Shown: one piece after another, positions 12,994 through 25,684 of the stretch
Position numbering within the stretch: the stretch's first letter is position 1
Layout of the letters: each line of letters begins with the position of its first letter
NCBI RefSeq assembly: GCF_001039355.2
Contig: NW_019773647.1
Location: 9,413 to 55,047 of the forward strand
Source: Lingula anatina
Lineage: Eukaryota; Brachiopoda; Lingulata; Lingulida; Lingulidae
Direction of reading: 5' to 3'
DNA: 45,635 bases
Notes under the pieces: model-generated
What the model was told of the DNA's origin: nothing
The model's input: only the letters and a program-made list of their open reading frames with translations
Database searches by the model: none
Position numbers and translations under genes: made by a program

Positions 12994-14154
12994 AATAGCT
13001 AGCTTTTGCATTGACACCTAAGAAGGAACTTGAGGCCACTTCTGTTGGGTTTCTTACAGTGAAAAAGTGATGTTCCAGAGATGAAACATGCCCTCATGTA
13101 TGGTACTGTGATACTATTTCACCTTTGCCGATGTAGATTTCTGTTTGCTAGTGCTCTAGATAAAACATCTGTTCTTTAATGATAGATATAATTCTTAATA
13201 AAAACAGGTTGCTTTTGATGCACAATTTGCCTCAGATGTTTGAAATTCAAAATATGCAGCATTTTGTAAAGTGCTTCAGTTGTTGTCTGCATGGTTTGAT
13301 TTCATGCCTTAAGCAGTAGAGTATGAAAGATGATATGATGGGGTCCAAATAACATTGACATTTGTCTTCTCGGCCTAAAATTTTGTTTCTTTTTAACTTT
13401 TGACAATTTTTCTTGCCTCCTTACAAGGAAATGCTTGTATGTCAAAATATCCAAGCGAATATAGTATTGCCGCCATACTGGTATGTTTACACATCTATTT
13501 GGTATTAAAGTGGTGCCTTTTCACCAGTTATTAGAAAATTATTATTAGTATTATTATTATTATTTGGTTTAGATACATGTCACGTTTTAGAATTTTTTTT
13601 AAGTCAACATTATTAACGAAAATCGGGTTTTACCATGACATGCTAAATTACATTTTAGGGGTGTAACTTGTTTTTCTCTTCTTACCTGGGGAAGTGCAAC
13701 AATGTTTTACCAATTATTAAATAGAAAATTTTATATAAGTGAAATGTTAAATGTCAAAAGGGGTGCACATCATCATTTTTAGAAGTCCTATACACATTTA
13801 TTAAGAAAGTTCAGAGGTAGTCAAGTATATTATTGTAAACAGTGGATTTCAGTAAGGTATTTACGGCAGTAGATTGATGAAGATCTAAAACGTTTTTGTT
13901 GTCCTCTACATTTATGCCATTTATTTTTGGAAAGGGCATGTGACAGCCTAGAGTAAATGAATTCCTTATACTTTTAGCTCTTGATTGTCACTTTGGTACA
14001 TTGCTTACAACTAGTATCACTTTTCATGCCATTTAATGATTTGCAATGCCAATACCTAAACAGTGTGATTGTCTTTCCAAAGAAACGTCTCCCCCGTTCT
14101 ACAATGCTGTGTAATGGTATGCTTATTGTGTTGGTTCTAACAAATCAGGTTACC

Positions 14155-14228
14155 AGGCGTCTCTGTAGTTTGTAACAAAATTGAACGAATGTCTTTAAGC
14201 AATTTTGTAACTATCTACAGAGACACCT
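14155..14228 (+). other. Imperfect hairpin of precursor-miRNA size
   Basis: The 29-nt arms 14155-14183 and 14200-14228 pair at 25 of 29 positions around a 16-nt loop. The four mismatches are internal and scattered. This is compatible with a pre-miRNA or with a small foldback transposon remnant. No known miRNA seed is recognised, and the strand is arbitrary. Confidence 0.45.
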
Positions 14229-16475
14229 ATCGGAGGAAAGATGAGTTTGCCTCTTCAGACGAATAATCATTAGTGTTTGATTGTTTTTTACCTTTTTGTA
14301 ATAGGTGAAAAAAATTAACACCTTATCAGTTATAGACAGTAGTTAAAAAGGTAAATTGGAGTACAAGTGCCACTGCCACGTTTAATGACAAACGCAGGAG
14401 ACATGTTTCCTCTGTATATTGGGGAGATTTGCAAAAGCAGTATTGGGTACGGGGCAGTTTTCAATTTGTGCATGAGCAAAGTGTTTCTTATTTTAAAAAG
14501 AATAAAATTGTAATGTTAAGACTTGTCTATGGGATATTCGTAAAGATGTCTTAAATATTTTCCAAGCTGCATAGAACCAAGAGTAAATAAACGTGCACAT
14601 GTGCATGTCGGGATTGTGTAAACTTTGCATTTGAGGTGAATTGTTTGTAATAAGAATTTTGAGTCAAGATAAGAGAAAAAATGTCTCGTGTTTGTGTGGC
14701 TATTATCAGTATTGGTATAGACTTGAATTTATGTAATTGATAGAATCTCATGAATTTGTAAATACACTTGGGTATGCTACAATATATGTATTTTTGCGTA
14801 CAAGTTAAATTATACACGATGTCCTCTGCCTTTTCATATGCACAGGGTATGCTTGAAAGTTACTTTTGTTTGCGATTTTAATAATGATAATAATATTGCA
14901 TTGTGTATAATAGTCACATCATTGCAAATATTATAGTACAAATATTATAATATGTCCTTTTTATTTATTTATTTAATTATTTATTTATTTATTTTTTTTT
15001 TTTTAGGGGGGGCTTATTTGATCCAAACGTTATTTCACGCCATGCTGATAAAGTGTTACGTTAAAGGAAAGAGGATATTTTATACACGCTGATGTTTGTG
15101 ACACAAACACGTTTACACCTTTCATGTTCCCAAAAAGGTGGGAGTAAAATTGATCACGTCTTAAACATACTGACTTGCTCGTCAAATATTTACCTGTGGT
15201 TTGCCCTGCTGTTGAGAGCGTTGGGTCTGTATTTTGTCTTGCGTTAACGTGTACCAAATCTTAACGAATTCATTATAACCCTATCTTATTGGAATCGAGA
15301 TGAAAATTGGTGTCTTTTATGTTAGAAATGTATGACGTGGATATCACGGCGTCGCATAGCCTTAGCAGTAAAATCACGAAAACACTGTATCCGCAAAATG
15401 TTCTGTTAATTTTATGGTGCTAATAAAAATTGGAAACACTGAAATTCTTGTGTCACCTCCCAGTCTGTTTTCTTGGTGTATAATCTTATAGAAAGAACCG
15501 TTTGCACAAGCGCCGGTCAAACCCGACTACTATTTCCAACCAAAATGAACCCATCTTAATAGAATCTTTCAAATTTGACTGTTTCATTAATATTATTACT
15601 CTATTTCTTCATTTATTTATTATTTTTGAAGACTAGATAGTTGACGTTCATTACTTTATCCGTTGGTTTTCTGTAAATTTGAAGTTTTTGTGCAAAAAAA
15701 AAGTAAAAGCATATTAGAAGAGCGCGTGATTGACGCAAAATGTTAAAGCAAACAACGCACATTAGAACTTTTCCCCGGTCCAAAATCATGGATATTTCAA
15801 CAAATTTCCTGAAAGATTATCACAAAAACCAAACTATTTAGAAAAAAGTGAATTCATTTACCATTGGTAAGTATGGGAAAATTGCCGTTCACCCCAGGAA
15901 AATGTTTTTTTTTTTTTTTTGGCCAAAACGCACAATTTTCATCCTTTTAACAGGGTGTGGAAGTTAAATGTAGAAATAATTCCTAGAAGCAAGTGGGCTA
16001 ATTAAAAGAAAGAAGGATGAAATATTTGTTAAAAATTTTATTTTTATCTTTGTGGATATAATAATATGCAAAAAGATATGTATAAACAGCTGCTTTCAAA
16101 TTTAATCGCCTGGTGATTGTAATTGAACTCATTTTGCATTGATTGCATAATACAAAAAACTTTAGTAGTTAGATACAAATGATCAAATAACTTGAATATG
16201 AATAGAAGTATCAAAATTTAAATGATAAAAAAAGAATACGTATCGTATTTGAATACAGTTTTCAAACTCCTCATTTTTCTATTGTTTTACTTTTTCAATA
16301 TTTTCTAAAGCCACAAGCGTAGTTTCTGACTACACATACATTATATAATCTTCAAAACTTTTGAAACAATAACTAAATTTTGGACGGTTACATGTAAATG
16401 CAATGGAACGAATAAAATAATTCCTTGCATGGGTAAATGGCTGAATTAGCCACAGGTAGGACTACGAACACTGTA

Positions 16476-17072
16476 GGCAGAGAGCAACACGTTTGGTCTA
16501 AACAAGCATCCCTAGTATCAAGTAATAATAATAATAAATGATTAATATTTCTTTAAAATTAGTTAAACAACATTACAGTTACACCTTTTTTTAAACAGTA
16601 ACATTGCCAATAGAATTCGAACAATGTTTATATCATATTGAGCAATATTTCTATATTCTATAAGCAAATAAACAAGCTAAAGAAATTAATAAAAAGAAAT
16701 AATGTGAATTCATGCACTCACCCTTTTACCAAATAATTTTGGTTGGTCAATCATTGTTAGTTTCTTAGACCCAAAATTAAGGCAGAGAGCCACACGTTTG
16801 GTCTAAAACAAGCATCCCTAGTACCAAGTAAGCTCTGTACATATAGTAAATGATTAATATTTCTTTAAAATTAGTTAAACAACATTACAGTTATTCTGTT
16901 TTTCAAACAGTAACATTTTCCGATAGAATTCAAAGAATGTTTATATCATACTGAGCAATATTTCTATATTCTATTAGCAAGCTAAAGAAATGAATACAAA
17001 GAAGTTCCGTGAAATCAACCACCCCTTTACCATATAGATTAGATTGGGCAATCATTATTAGACCCAAAATTT
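16476..17072. repeat. Head-to-tail tandem duplication, about 0.3 kb per unit
   Basis: Unit 1 (16476-16780) and unit 2 (16781-about 17072) both start with GGCAGAGAGC and share long blocks such as CACACGTTTGGTCTAAA/CACGTTTGGTCTAAAC, AATGATTAATATTTCTTTAA and AGACCCAAAATT. They differ by point changes and small indels. No ORF is preserved across them. Confidence 0.85.
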
Positions 17073-17766
17073 AAAAAAAAATTCATTAAAATGAAGCAAG
17101 AAATTAAGTTGCATGTTATACACGCATTTCCTCCGTTGTTGATCAATAGATATTGCATTCTGAAAGCAGCCAATAAGATAAGTTGGTATTTTAAACAAAA
17201 AAGACACAACATAAACTTTGAAAGTAAATCTTCACCGGGTCAAATAAAATATTTAGATGTTTATCAAATATCTGGGTGTCTTCAGATAAGAAAGAAGGAG
17301 AGAAACAGTCAATCTTTCTACCCATGTACATGTATAGGCCTAAATCCGTTCCTCCATTCAAATCTTTCTATATATATCAATTAAAAGATGAAATATGTCT
17401 TTAAAATATAAAGGCTTTAAGCATTCGTTTCACGACGCCTTATAACAATGACCATAAATGGTTTAAATAGCATAATAGTTTTTTCAAAATCTAAATTCAA
17501 TGTCTGGCCAAAAAAAAATGGAATGTTGTGTAGGCCAATGTGCGTAATACCCGGAACCGGAAGTAAACCATAAGTACATAAGTAATAAAATCTTTACGAT
17601 AGACCTATACATAAAACACAATCACAACAGTGACTGCACCCTGTAGGAATGTGTTGCAAAGTAGCTGGAATGATAAGGGTAATTTGTTATCTCGACGAAA
17701 AAAAGATTGCTGTGACATTGAACATTCCCTGTTCAATAGGAATTATGGATTGTGACCAGAAGTGGA

Positions 17767-20700
17767 CTAAACCGCCGCATCTTCCTTCTCACTAGTAAAA
17801 CCTGTAGGCATTAACTGAGACCCCGTGGCACTGCTGTAGCCGCTTTCTTTATTCTTTTCGTCCGGCACTTTAAGTCTCCCTGTGGTAACTCTTCGAATTC
17901 CGGCGGCCTCTAGCCCAAGGAGTCTTTGTACCCATTGTGGTTCTTCGCCCTCACTCCCACAGAGAAAACCCTGAAGAAAGATAACAAATACATCTTTTCG
18001 CTGGCGCGCATCATGTTTCATATACATGTAATTCATTCGGATGCAAATGAAAATAATGCAATCTACGCGTATTTGTCAGATGTTGTATACCTGGAGTCGC
18101 TTGATTTCTTCCTCAACGGGGATGACGTCATTGAGTATGATGTGCAGCGTGGTGGTCTGCTCAGAGTCCTTCTGCCTGACGTTCACTTCGCACAGCGCCT
18201 TCTCCTTATCGTCACATTGCAAATGAAACCCTGCATAGCCCTTATTGCAACTGTTCACCACCATCTCGTCTATGGACTGAAATGTTAAAAAACAGAAAAA
18301 TCAGGAGTGAATATAAATTATTGTTATACGTTACAGTCCAGTTTCACAAAAAAAATTACGTCAGTTCCCTGGCTTACACTGCTCCTGATAGGGTAAGGTG
18401 TGCCCATGTGACCATGTAACCATGGTAATAAGGTTCTTAGCCAGGGAACCTGCCTTAATTTTTTTTGTGTAACCGGGGCCAGTTAACACATCTCGTTGTA
18501 GCCAAATAACTACCACATTGATGCACAAATGTATTCCTAAATGGTGCGCATACTTAATACAGTATCACCCACAGTTTTCCCATCTACTTTCTCTCATTAA
18601 GGCACATCCGCGGAAAAATCGCCAGCTATTTGTAAAGAAAGAAAAGAGGCAATTTACTTTTTGCGCTCTCCTTCTGAAAACTTGGACTAGGAGAATACTA
18701 GCATATATACAAATGAAGAATGCATATACAAAGAGGTAAAGAGATGGAAAGAAAGAAAACGAACGCCAGTGAACTGTGCACATATATAGTGGAACAAAGG
18801 GAGTGTGTGGAAAGACATTTTACACTTAGGCTTTCACATATAAGGTTAGAGACACTACCCCAACGCACCGCAAAGAAAATTTGAACATCATATTATATTT
18901 TATCATCCAATTAACAACAATCGTGTAATGTGATTGGTCAAAAATAACCTAGCATATATTTCTACCTTGTCTGTTCAATTGGAGGATACGGAACTGTTTG
19001 TCATTGTCAATCGATTATTATATTATATTATATTATATTATATTATATTATATTATACATACATGTGTGCTTTCTCCCATCAGTGAGCATCCTTCAATAG
19101 CTTTTAGATTTATCACCAATGGCCCCTTTCCTTTTTGAAATTGGAGTACCTTCGCCTCTACATAGCGGCAGTCACTTGTTAAAGTGCTCTGGGAGTCTTG
19201 GAGCCATTGGACTTGCTGAAGCTGAAACAAAGGCGGGTATCGATGTCAAACAATAAATATATATTTTTATTATAGCTCAGTGTTGGAGTAAAGTTGAAAA
19301 AACAATGCCAATACATGCATTATTCTCTGTTGCCTACTTTTACCACATCTGTATGCCACGATATACCAGTATATACTACATCTCTTATTGCCACAGGAAT
19401 ATTTTTTAAATAGAAATATATTTGAATGGTTTACTTGCACTCATATATCGTTCGATGATCAAATCTTACCCTCAAGAGCTGGTCATCTTTGATCATCCAA
19501 TGGACCGTTCCCTCAAACCGACCCTTCGCATACTGACGGACAAACATGCAAACATACAGAAATTTTGTCGGACAGCCTTCCTTCTTGGCGGAAGAAGGAC
19601 CAGCATCGCTTGGAACTGGTTCCTTTCTTTCAGTGTTTTCTTCCGGTGGGTCTTCGTCGTGTTCAACTGGGTAGTCATGGCGGCGGTCGATAACCCGGTA
19701 TCTGGTGAAGTGGTGAAGCTGAACCGAGACACTGTCGTCTGCTGTTCTGAGCAAAGCTGTTTGCGGTTCCATTTGCCATCGCGAGTCTCCGTTACTTTGC
19801 GAGATGACGGCCAAGTGCCGGAGGTCTGTTTTGACTGCGCAGTGGCCCAAAGTGAGAGTGACTGCCCTCTGGAATTGCAGGCCGTCTGGTCCACATTCAA
19901 TCGTAGGGGTATAGGTTACGGCGCAACCGTTGTGGTATTCCGTCTCATAATCAGCATACAGGTAGATCACGGTTGGCAGCGTGACAGCATCTTGTGGCAC
20001 ATACAACCGAGTCCGTCCAACAGGAAGGCACAACTCTCCGCCATCTTTGTCGAAGACGCCGATTTGGAAACGCGGGTCGGTTTGGTTAAACCTTTCTACA
20101 TCTATAAGCCATGGTTGATTGTATGACTGTTCAACGTGCCGGATAAGATCTGGAATTGATGCTGTGGAAGGCATATGGTGAATATCCTTATCAGGCACGG
20201 TGGTAATAGTTATTTTGCTATCGGTTGTCTTTTTGATGCTTGTGTCCATTTCGGGTGGATTTTGTTGCTCAGTATGTGTTAGCGAGGAGCCAGAATCCAA
20301 GCGAGCGCGTTTACCTGGTTCCTTCAGATAGGCAGCCATCTTCACAGATTTTGATTTTGAAAGATGATCTCTTTTCTGTTCCTGCGTTTCGGTTTTCGAT
20401 ACATATGAGCTCTCTGGCGTCCCTGCTTCTTCCATAACGGAAAGCTGTGTGGATTTTCTATTAAGATTTTCGTAAACTTCAATGACCGCACTTTGATCAC
20501 TTACGGACTCCAAGTCCGAGTACTCAGTGAAGACAGAATCTCTACCTATGGAAAGCGACCTATCTGACGTGCGGTCGATTTGTCGATTTGAAGATGCGCT
20601 TGCACCGTTTCTTAGTGCTCGGAGATGGTCAGATTCATTCGATAGTCTTATATCGGAGTTGCTCTGACCTATTCCACTGTCACGAACAAGCCGTTGTGAT

Positions 20701-23700
20701 GTCAATGGGTCTATTGTGTTCGCAGTTTTCTTTATACTTAAAGCAACAGAGGGGTTTCTCGTTATAGTGGCGACTGGGAGACTTTTACTTCTTAGAAGTA
20801 GGTCTGAGGAAGCAATGGGCTCTTTCGCAGGGTCTTGGTTGGGTAGATCTTCCCTTATGAGGTCACTTTTAGATTGTTGTTTCCTTTCAATCAAACTGCG
20901 CTTGAATTTTGTTGCACCGGAGTCCGGTAGCCCTAATTCTGTAAGCTCTCTTCTTAAAATATCAGATTTTTCGTTGTTTGATCGTGATAATGGCGTCGAA
21001 GCGCAATTCACCCCCAGATTTCCAGTCTCACAATAAGAAGATTCTGTTTGGAGCGCCACATTTGACGGATTTGTAACACGTGCCTCGCCCTCTGCGGTAT
21101 TGCTAGTGTTGGTTGAGTTCTCCCGATCTGAGCTTACATCAAAAGATTGTCTCACCTCTGGGACTTGTTTTGCGATCGAAGAGGTGTGTGATTCTCCTTG
21201 GGGTGGAGGTGTCTTTGGACTCGAGGTTACAGCACCGCCTTGTCGTGACAATTTACGCCAACCAGAGATCAAGGAGACCGAGGAGTACGAATTATCAGGT
21301 GTGTCTTGGCGTGTCTCTCTCTGACTGGAGTTCAAGCCAATGGATAAGGGAATGGATCGACGGATGGATATACGCTGTCTCTAAAATATATGTAGGACGT
21401 TATTCAAACGTTTTTGATAAGAAAAGCTATTTGATGTCTCGTCCATGAAGATTTTTCTTATTTTGAACAAAAATGGTTTTCTGATTATTTTTTTTTACTG
21501 TTTCGCTATTTGACTACAATAATTCGAATACTCAGAAATATTTTATACTGCAAAAAAGAAATGAATTACATTGTTTGGCAATATGTGTCGATGGAATACA
21601 CTGTTACTGCATGCCTCAGCCTAAACGGGGGTTGCAACTGCACAGAATTCTATCGAACTGTTTTTGTTTGTTTTAATTGACACAATGTAAGACAATATTA
21701 TTGGTTTGATAAAAGTTGAAAAAAAATTCACCCCCCCCTCCCCCGTATGATGCATTTAATCTCTATCGAACACATAAAACTTACCTTCCTAATACGTTTG
21801 TAAACAACAATGAGTGCTACAATTAATGCTATCACCAGCAATACAGCAAAAGCAAACGGCGCGAGTACGAGGGCCGTGTACCCGTCTTTCGCTGCACTAT
21901 ACACCGAGGATTTACAGTCCGTTTCAGCGGGACCGAAGCACCCAACGTCGTGGCAGCGTTGGTCACAAGCTGAGCACGTGGCAGGTAAGTCAGCTCTGGG
22001 GTAGAAGGTTGTTTCGTTGCATACTTTCACACAGGTCCCTGATTGGTTGAAGTGTACGCAGATGAAACACTGGGTTGGTTCTGGGCCGAAACAGCCAGAG
22101 CACTCTTCGTGGCAGCCGGGTTCTTGGCTCGAATACTGCTCCTGTGTATCCAAGTAAGGTGTTGTGTTCACCGAGATCGGGAGTTGTGAAGTAGAATATG
22201 CAACGTTCTGTAAAACAAAAATGTAAGTAGAGTATGCTAAAAAGAGCAATTACGATAACGCTACGTAAGTGAGACGGCCAATTCTCAACTAGTTGAATAT
22301 TCGGGAGCAACAGTTATAATGCAGATGTGCTACATATATGTGAAACATATATACATATATATATATAGGCTTTTGGTCACATGCTTATTTAAAAATACAA
22401 ATTGAATATTTCACGAAATTTCACCTAACAGATGCAGATACGGAAGATACGCTCGTGACATAACCCATGACAGTTAGTCACACTAAGTTACAGCAACATC
22501 AATCAAAGATAGTAAGTTTAGCGTGTAAATCAATTTATCGAACATGTACAAGGTGTGCAAACAAGGAAGGCGTCAACATTCACCTGGGATTGGATAACCC
22601 TAGCTGTACTTCCTGGTTTCTCAACAGGGGATAAGTAGGGGGGGGAGTAATTGTCCCCTGAATATTGCTACCGATATCTTCTATCAATTTTTCACAGTAC
22701 TGTATATGAGCACGGTGCGAGCTACAGTAGCTAAGCTGATTCATCGGAAAAAAATATAGATTGAAGATACAGGAAATACAATTGGTTCAATAATCTCTTC
22801 AATATTTTTTTTTCATCTATTTGTTGTCCGTTTATATCCCATGTGATTAGCTTTATTAACATGGTTTGAGCGTAGAATACGCTTGATTTTGAATTCTAGT
22901 ATAGTACGCCGTTAAAACAACCCTCAGCCTGTCTCTTCATGTAGCCTTAGTTTATACTAGATAACGCATGTTTAATTAATAAACATATAAATAAATTTGT
23001 GACAGGTACTCCCCCTTAAATTGGCTACAGGGTGATTTTACTGTTTTTAACAGAGAACCCCAATAGACCATTAGAGACTATTCCTACATGTACCTCTGTA
23101 TCACCGTATCTTGATGCTGACAGTGTGTGAGAAGCATGACAGTTAACGTTCTTTACCCGGGTTCATCTTTATTCTCACATCCAAAGGCGAGACAGGTTAT
23201 TGCCGACAATAATGTATATCCGCTGAATTGAATTTGATATACCCGAATAAGATAATCAATAATGCCCATGATGATTGTTATCTTTGGTAATCACAGTGTA
23301 AGTAACGCTGTCAATTACAGAAGGAATAAGGGGTGGTATCAGGTCTTTGAAAAATGTGGAAATAATTACAAAATTGATATCAGTTTTGATTGCTGTTCAT
23401 ATGAAACTAAGTTATGCCACTCCCCCTCCACCCCCACCCCCTCAAAAAAGATCATAATGTTATACTGGCTTTGAATAACAAAACTGTTTTGATTGATGGT
23501 ATGGCATTCCTCACATATTCCCCGATTAACATGCATGTCACCTCTTTTTTTATAAAGAGCATGACTCTGTTAAAATGTGGACGTTGAAATACTTTGCATT
23601 GCTGACTTCGCATTAAGATAAACAGTTTATTCAAATGCCCTGTTGAACATATTTACTTAATGCAATGATGGATGTCTGGGGGATCCTGACCATCCCGTTC

Positions 23701-25316
23701 GATTGCTGATTCCAAAAAAAAAAAAACGCACCAAAATGGTCTAGCAGAATCATAGTTCTAAACCGTACCATTTGCCCTCTAAAACACCATTTTTTTTCGG
23801 GGCCCTTAAACGTGTCCTAAATCTGAATCCAAGGGGGTGAGGGTCGGCCTCGTAATCCGAGGCCTGTCAATTCCTAAAGAACTGGACCCACCTTCAAAAA
23901 ATTCTGGGTTCGCCCCTGTAATGACACTTTAAAAGAATCGACCCCCCTTAAAAATGCGTATGAGCTCGAAAACAATGTTTGTTTAACCAGTCTACCAGAA
24001 CTTCCGCATTGTTACGTGTCCATAATAAAAAAAGCTTTCAACCCACACCTGTGTTGTGTGATAAGATGAAACTAGTCATTTTTTACACTAATTTAAAGCT
24101 GTACCTTACAGACCTTTCGGTCACTGTGCCTTTCTTCAGCGTGTGTTATTAGGAGGCTGGGCGACCTGTACATGTGTTGTTGTTTTTATTAGGAGTTACG
24201 CGTTAAATATTCCACATATCGTACATTATTCAGACTATAAGGACGCATTCAGATTCACACATCATACTACTTGGGTCGGCCCAACTCTGCGGGGGATTCA
24301 AGCTAAGGTTCAATCAGTAGAATCAGCTTGATCAGCCCACGAAAGTTAATTACTCCCTAGCTGCTGGAGGAGGCGTGCCAGACAGTTAAGCTGAGTTTGC
24401 TGATTGCACTCTGCAAAAATCTCCCTCAGAGTTGGACCGACACAGCTACTACGATGTGTGAATCTGACAGCGGCCTTAGGCATAAATATTATGCATTACA
24501 TATATGCCAGTAATAAAATAGGGAAAGTAGAGGAAGAAGGCGCTTCACAATACCTTGAGTGTATTTGAACTTATTAAAGAGAAAAAAAAACAAGAAAAGA
24601 AGTATCAAGATATAATAATATTTCCACAGATTGAGGATAGGCCTATCGTGCACAGCCCTCATCAGTGTAACCTTACATCTACGAAATTTACGCTTTTATG
24701 TGTATATGCTTATTTTACATATCTTTGTTTAACGAATTTGTTTGACTTAAGAAATTGTATAGGCCTACTGGTGACGCGATACATTTTAAGAAGTGTAATA
24801 TAACAGTGCACCTGTCTATGTGCACGACAGTCCCATGCACACAATGAAACGGACTGGGGGCTATGCATTCTAGGCCGGATTTTTGCCTCGGGGTGCCCTC
24901 GGCCCTCCCAACAACTATGGTGACCCCATTGCAGGTAAACAAAAACATTGCTATTTACTTCTTAACTTCAATTTTCCTACTTTTTGCTTTTTTTTTTCTA
25001 TCTTTCTGCGTCATCCAAATATCAATTTGATCATCTTTGTTAAGCCATTGTTCTTTTTTATGTGTGGGTATCGAAATCCGGGAGATGGGAAGGTTAACCG
25101 GTTCCCAAGCACGTGCTTATAGTATGTTTGTACACAAATCCCGCTCTGCACGTATAAACACCTTACCTGAGGAATGTGCGTCTCGGTGTCATTGGACACG
25201 TTGATTCCAGAAGTGGTCTCTCCCACCGGCTTGGCCCACACCGCGTTTTCCCCAACGACGAGCAAAGTGGCAGCACTCACGGCTAAAAGCAAGTCAGAAT
25301 ACAGCACTACTGTCAT
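17767..25316 (-). CDS. Furin-like/ZU5-UPA single-pass receptor (UNC5-related intracellular module, no death domain)
   Basis: Six exons on the minus strand join in phase 0 throughout: 25316-25167, 22207-21785, 21380-19470, 19221-19063, 18276-18091 and 17970-17767, giving 1010 aa. Residues 1-28 are a signal peptide. Residues 82-148 are a cysteine-rich furin/ErbB-like module (CHEECSGCFGPEPTQCFIC, then CDQRCHDVGC). One membrane helix lies at about 162-185, followed by the basic stop YKRIRK. A Ser/Thr-rich, low-complexity linker covers about 192-610. A ZU5 domain covers about 617-755 (GGELCLPVGRTRLYVPQDA), and a UPA-like domain covers about 796-943 over three exons. The last 67 residues do not resemble a death domain. 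In UNC5, PIDD and ankyrins, ZU5-UPA usually precedes a death domain, so this layout is unusual. The extracellular ligand is unknown. ZU5 identity is secure; UPA is inferred from position and its hydrophobic pattern. Confidence 0.85.
18335..18482. repeat. MITE-like element with about 37-bp terminal inverted repeats
   Basis: The left end reads CACAAAAAAAATTACG...TTCCCTGGC, and the right end is its imperfect reverse complement (GCCAGGGAA...TTAATTTTTTTTGTGT). The element lies in the intron between the two UPA exons of the ZU5 receptor. No ORF is present. Confidence 0.75.
19014..19056. repeat. (TATTA)n microsatellite
   Basis: Pentamer tract immediately downstream, in gene direction, of the donor of the 19221-19063 exon. 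It may sit close enough to affect splice-site context. Confidence 0.9.
24238..24478. repeat. Foldback MITE with long inverted arms
   Basis: The outer ~60 bases (from 24238) are an approximately 80-85% reverse complement of the last ~60 (to 24478), sharing CAGATTCACACATC and CCAACTCTG. The complementarity continues inward (CAATCAG...TCAGCTT), so almost the whole 241 bp can fold on itself. It lies in intron 1 of the ZU5 receptor and has no ORF. Confidence 0.8.
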
Positions 25317-25616
25317 TGTTGTTTAGTCCCCTAGGTAATACTACAGTGTAACAGATAACCAATTACGTTGAATTCGTTCCCTTCATGGAATTGTTCCTGG
25401 AACTTTCCTCGAAGATCAAGCAGGAAGTTGATATACGAGGGCCTGGCACCGTTCTGTGTATATTCAGTCTTTCACCGCGTTTGTTGTCACAAGGAGGGAT
25501 TTCCCCGTGAAGTATACCGCATACCCTCTGATGCTAATAATAAATTCGACTGTCGATCTAGGTCAGAGTGACTTACTTTTATTCACCTTTATCGCTGCAG
25601 CTGATAAACGTTCAAA

Positions 25617-25684
<68 letters not shown>

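Larger units (their letters stand above)
11359..17766. other. ERC 3' UTR/flank and convergent intergenic region
   Basis: No further coding exon was recognised. Possible poly(A) signals for ERC are AATAAA near 12185, AATAAA near 13197 and AATAAA near 15421; none can be preferred without transcripts. The region holds (TG)n/(GA)n tracts (11452-11500, 11812-11850 and 11879-11906), a 43-bp tandem repeat, a hairpin and a 0.3-kb tandem duplication. The next gene is on the opposite strand and ends at 17767, so the two genes converge here. Confidence 0.6.

Noticed and set aside
19422-20126. 234-codon open frame on the plus strand
   Set aside because: It is the exact antisense of the ZU5-encoding exon, which has clear domain similarity and splice sites on the minus strand; the plus frame resembles nothing known.
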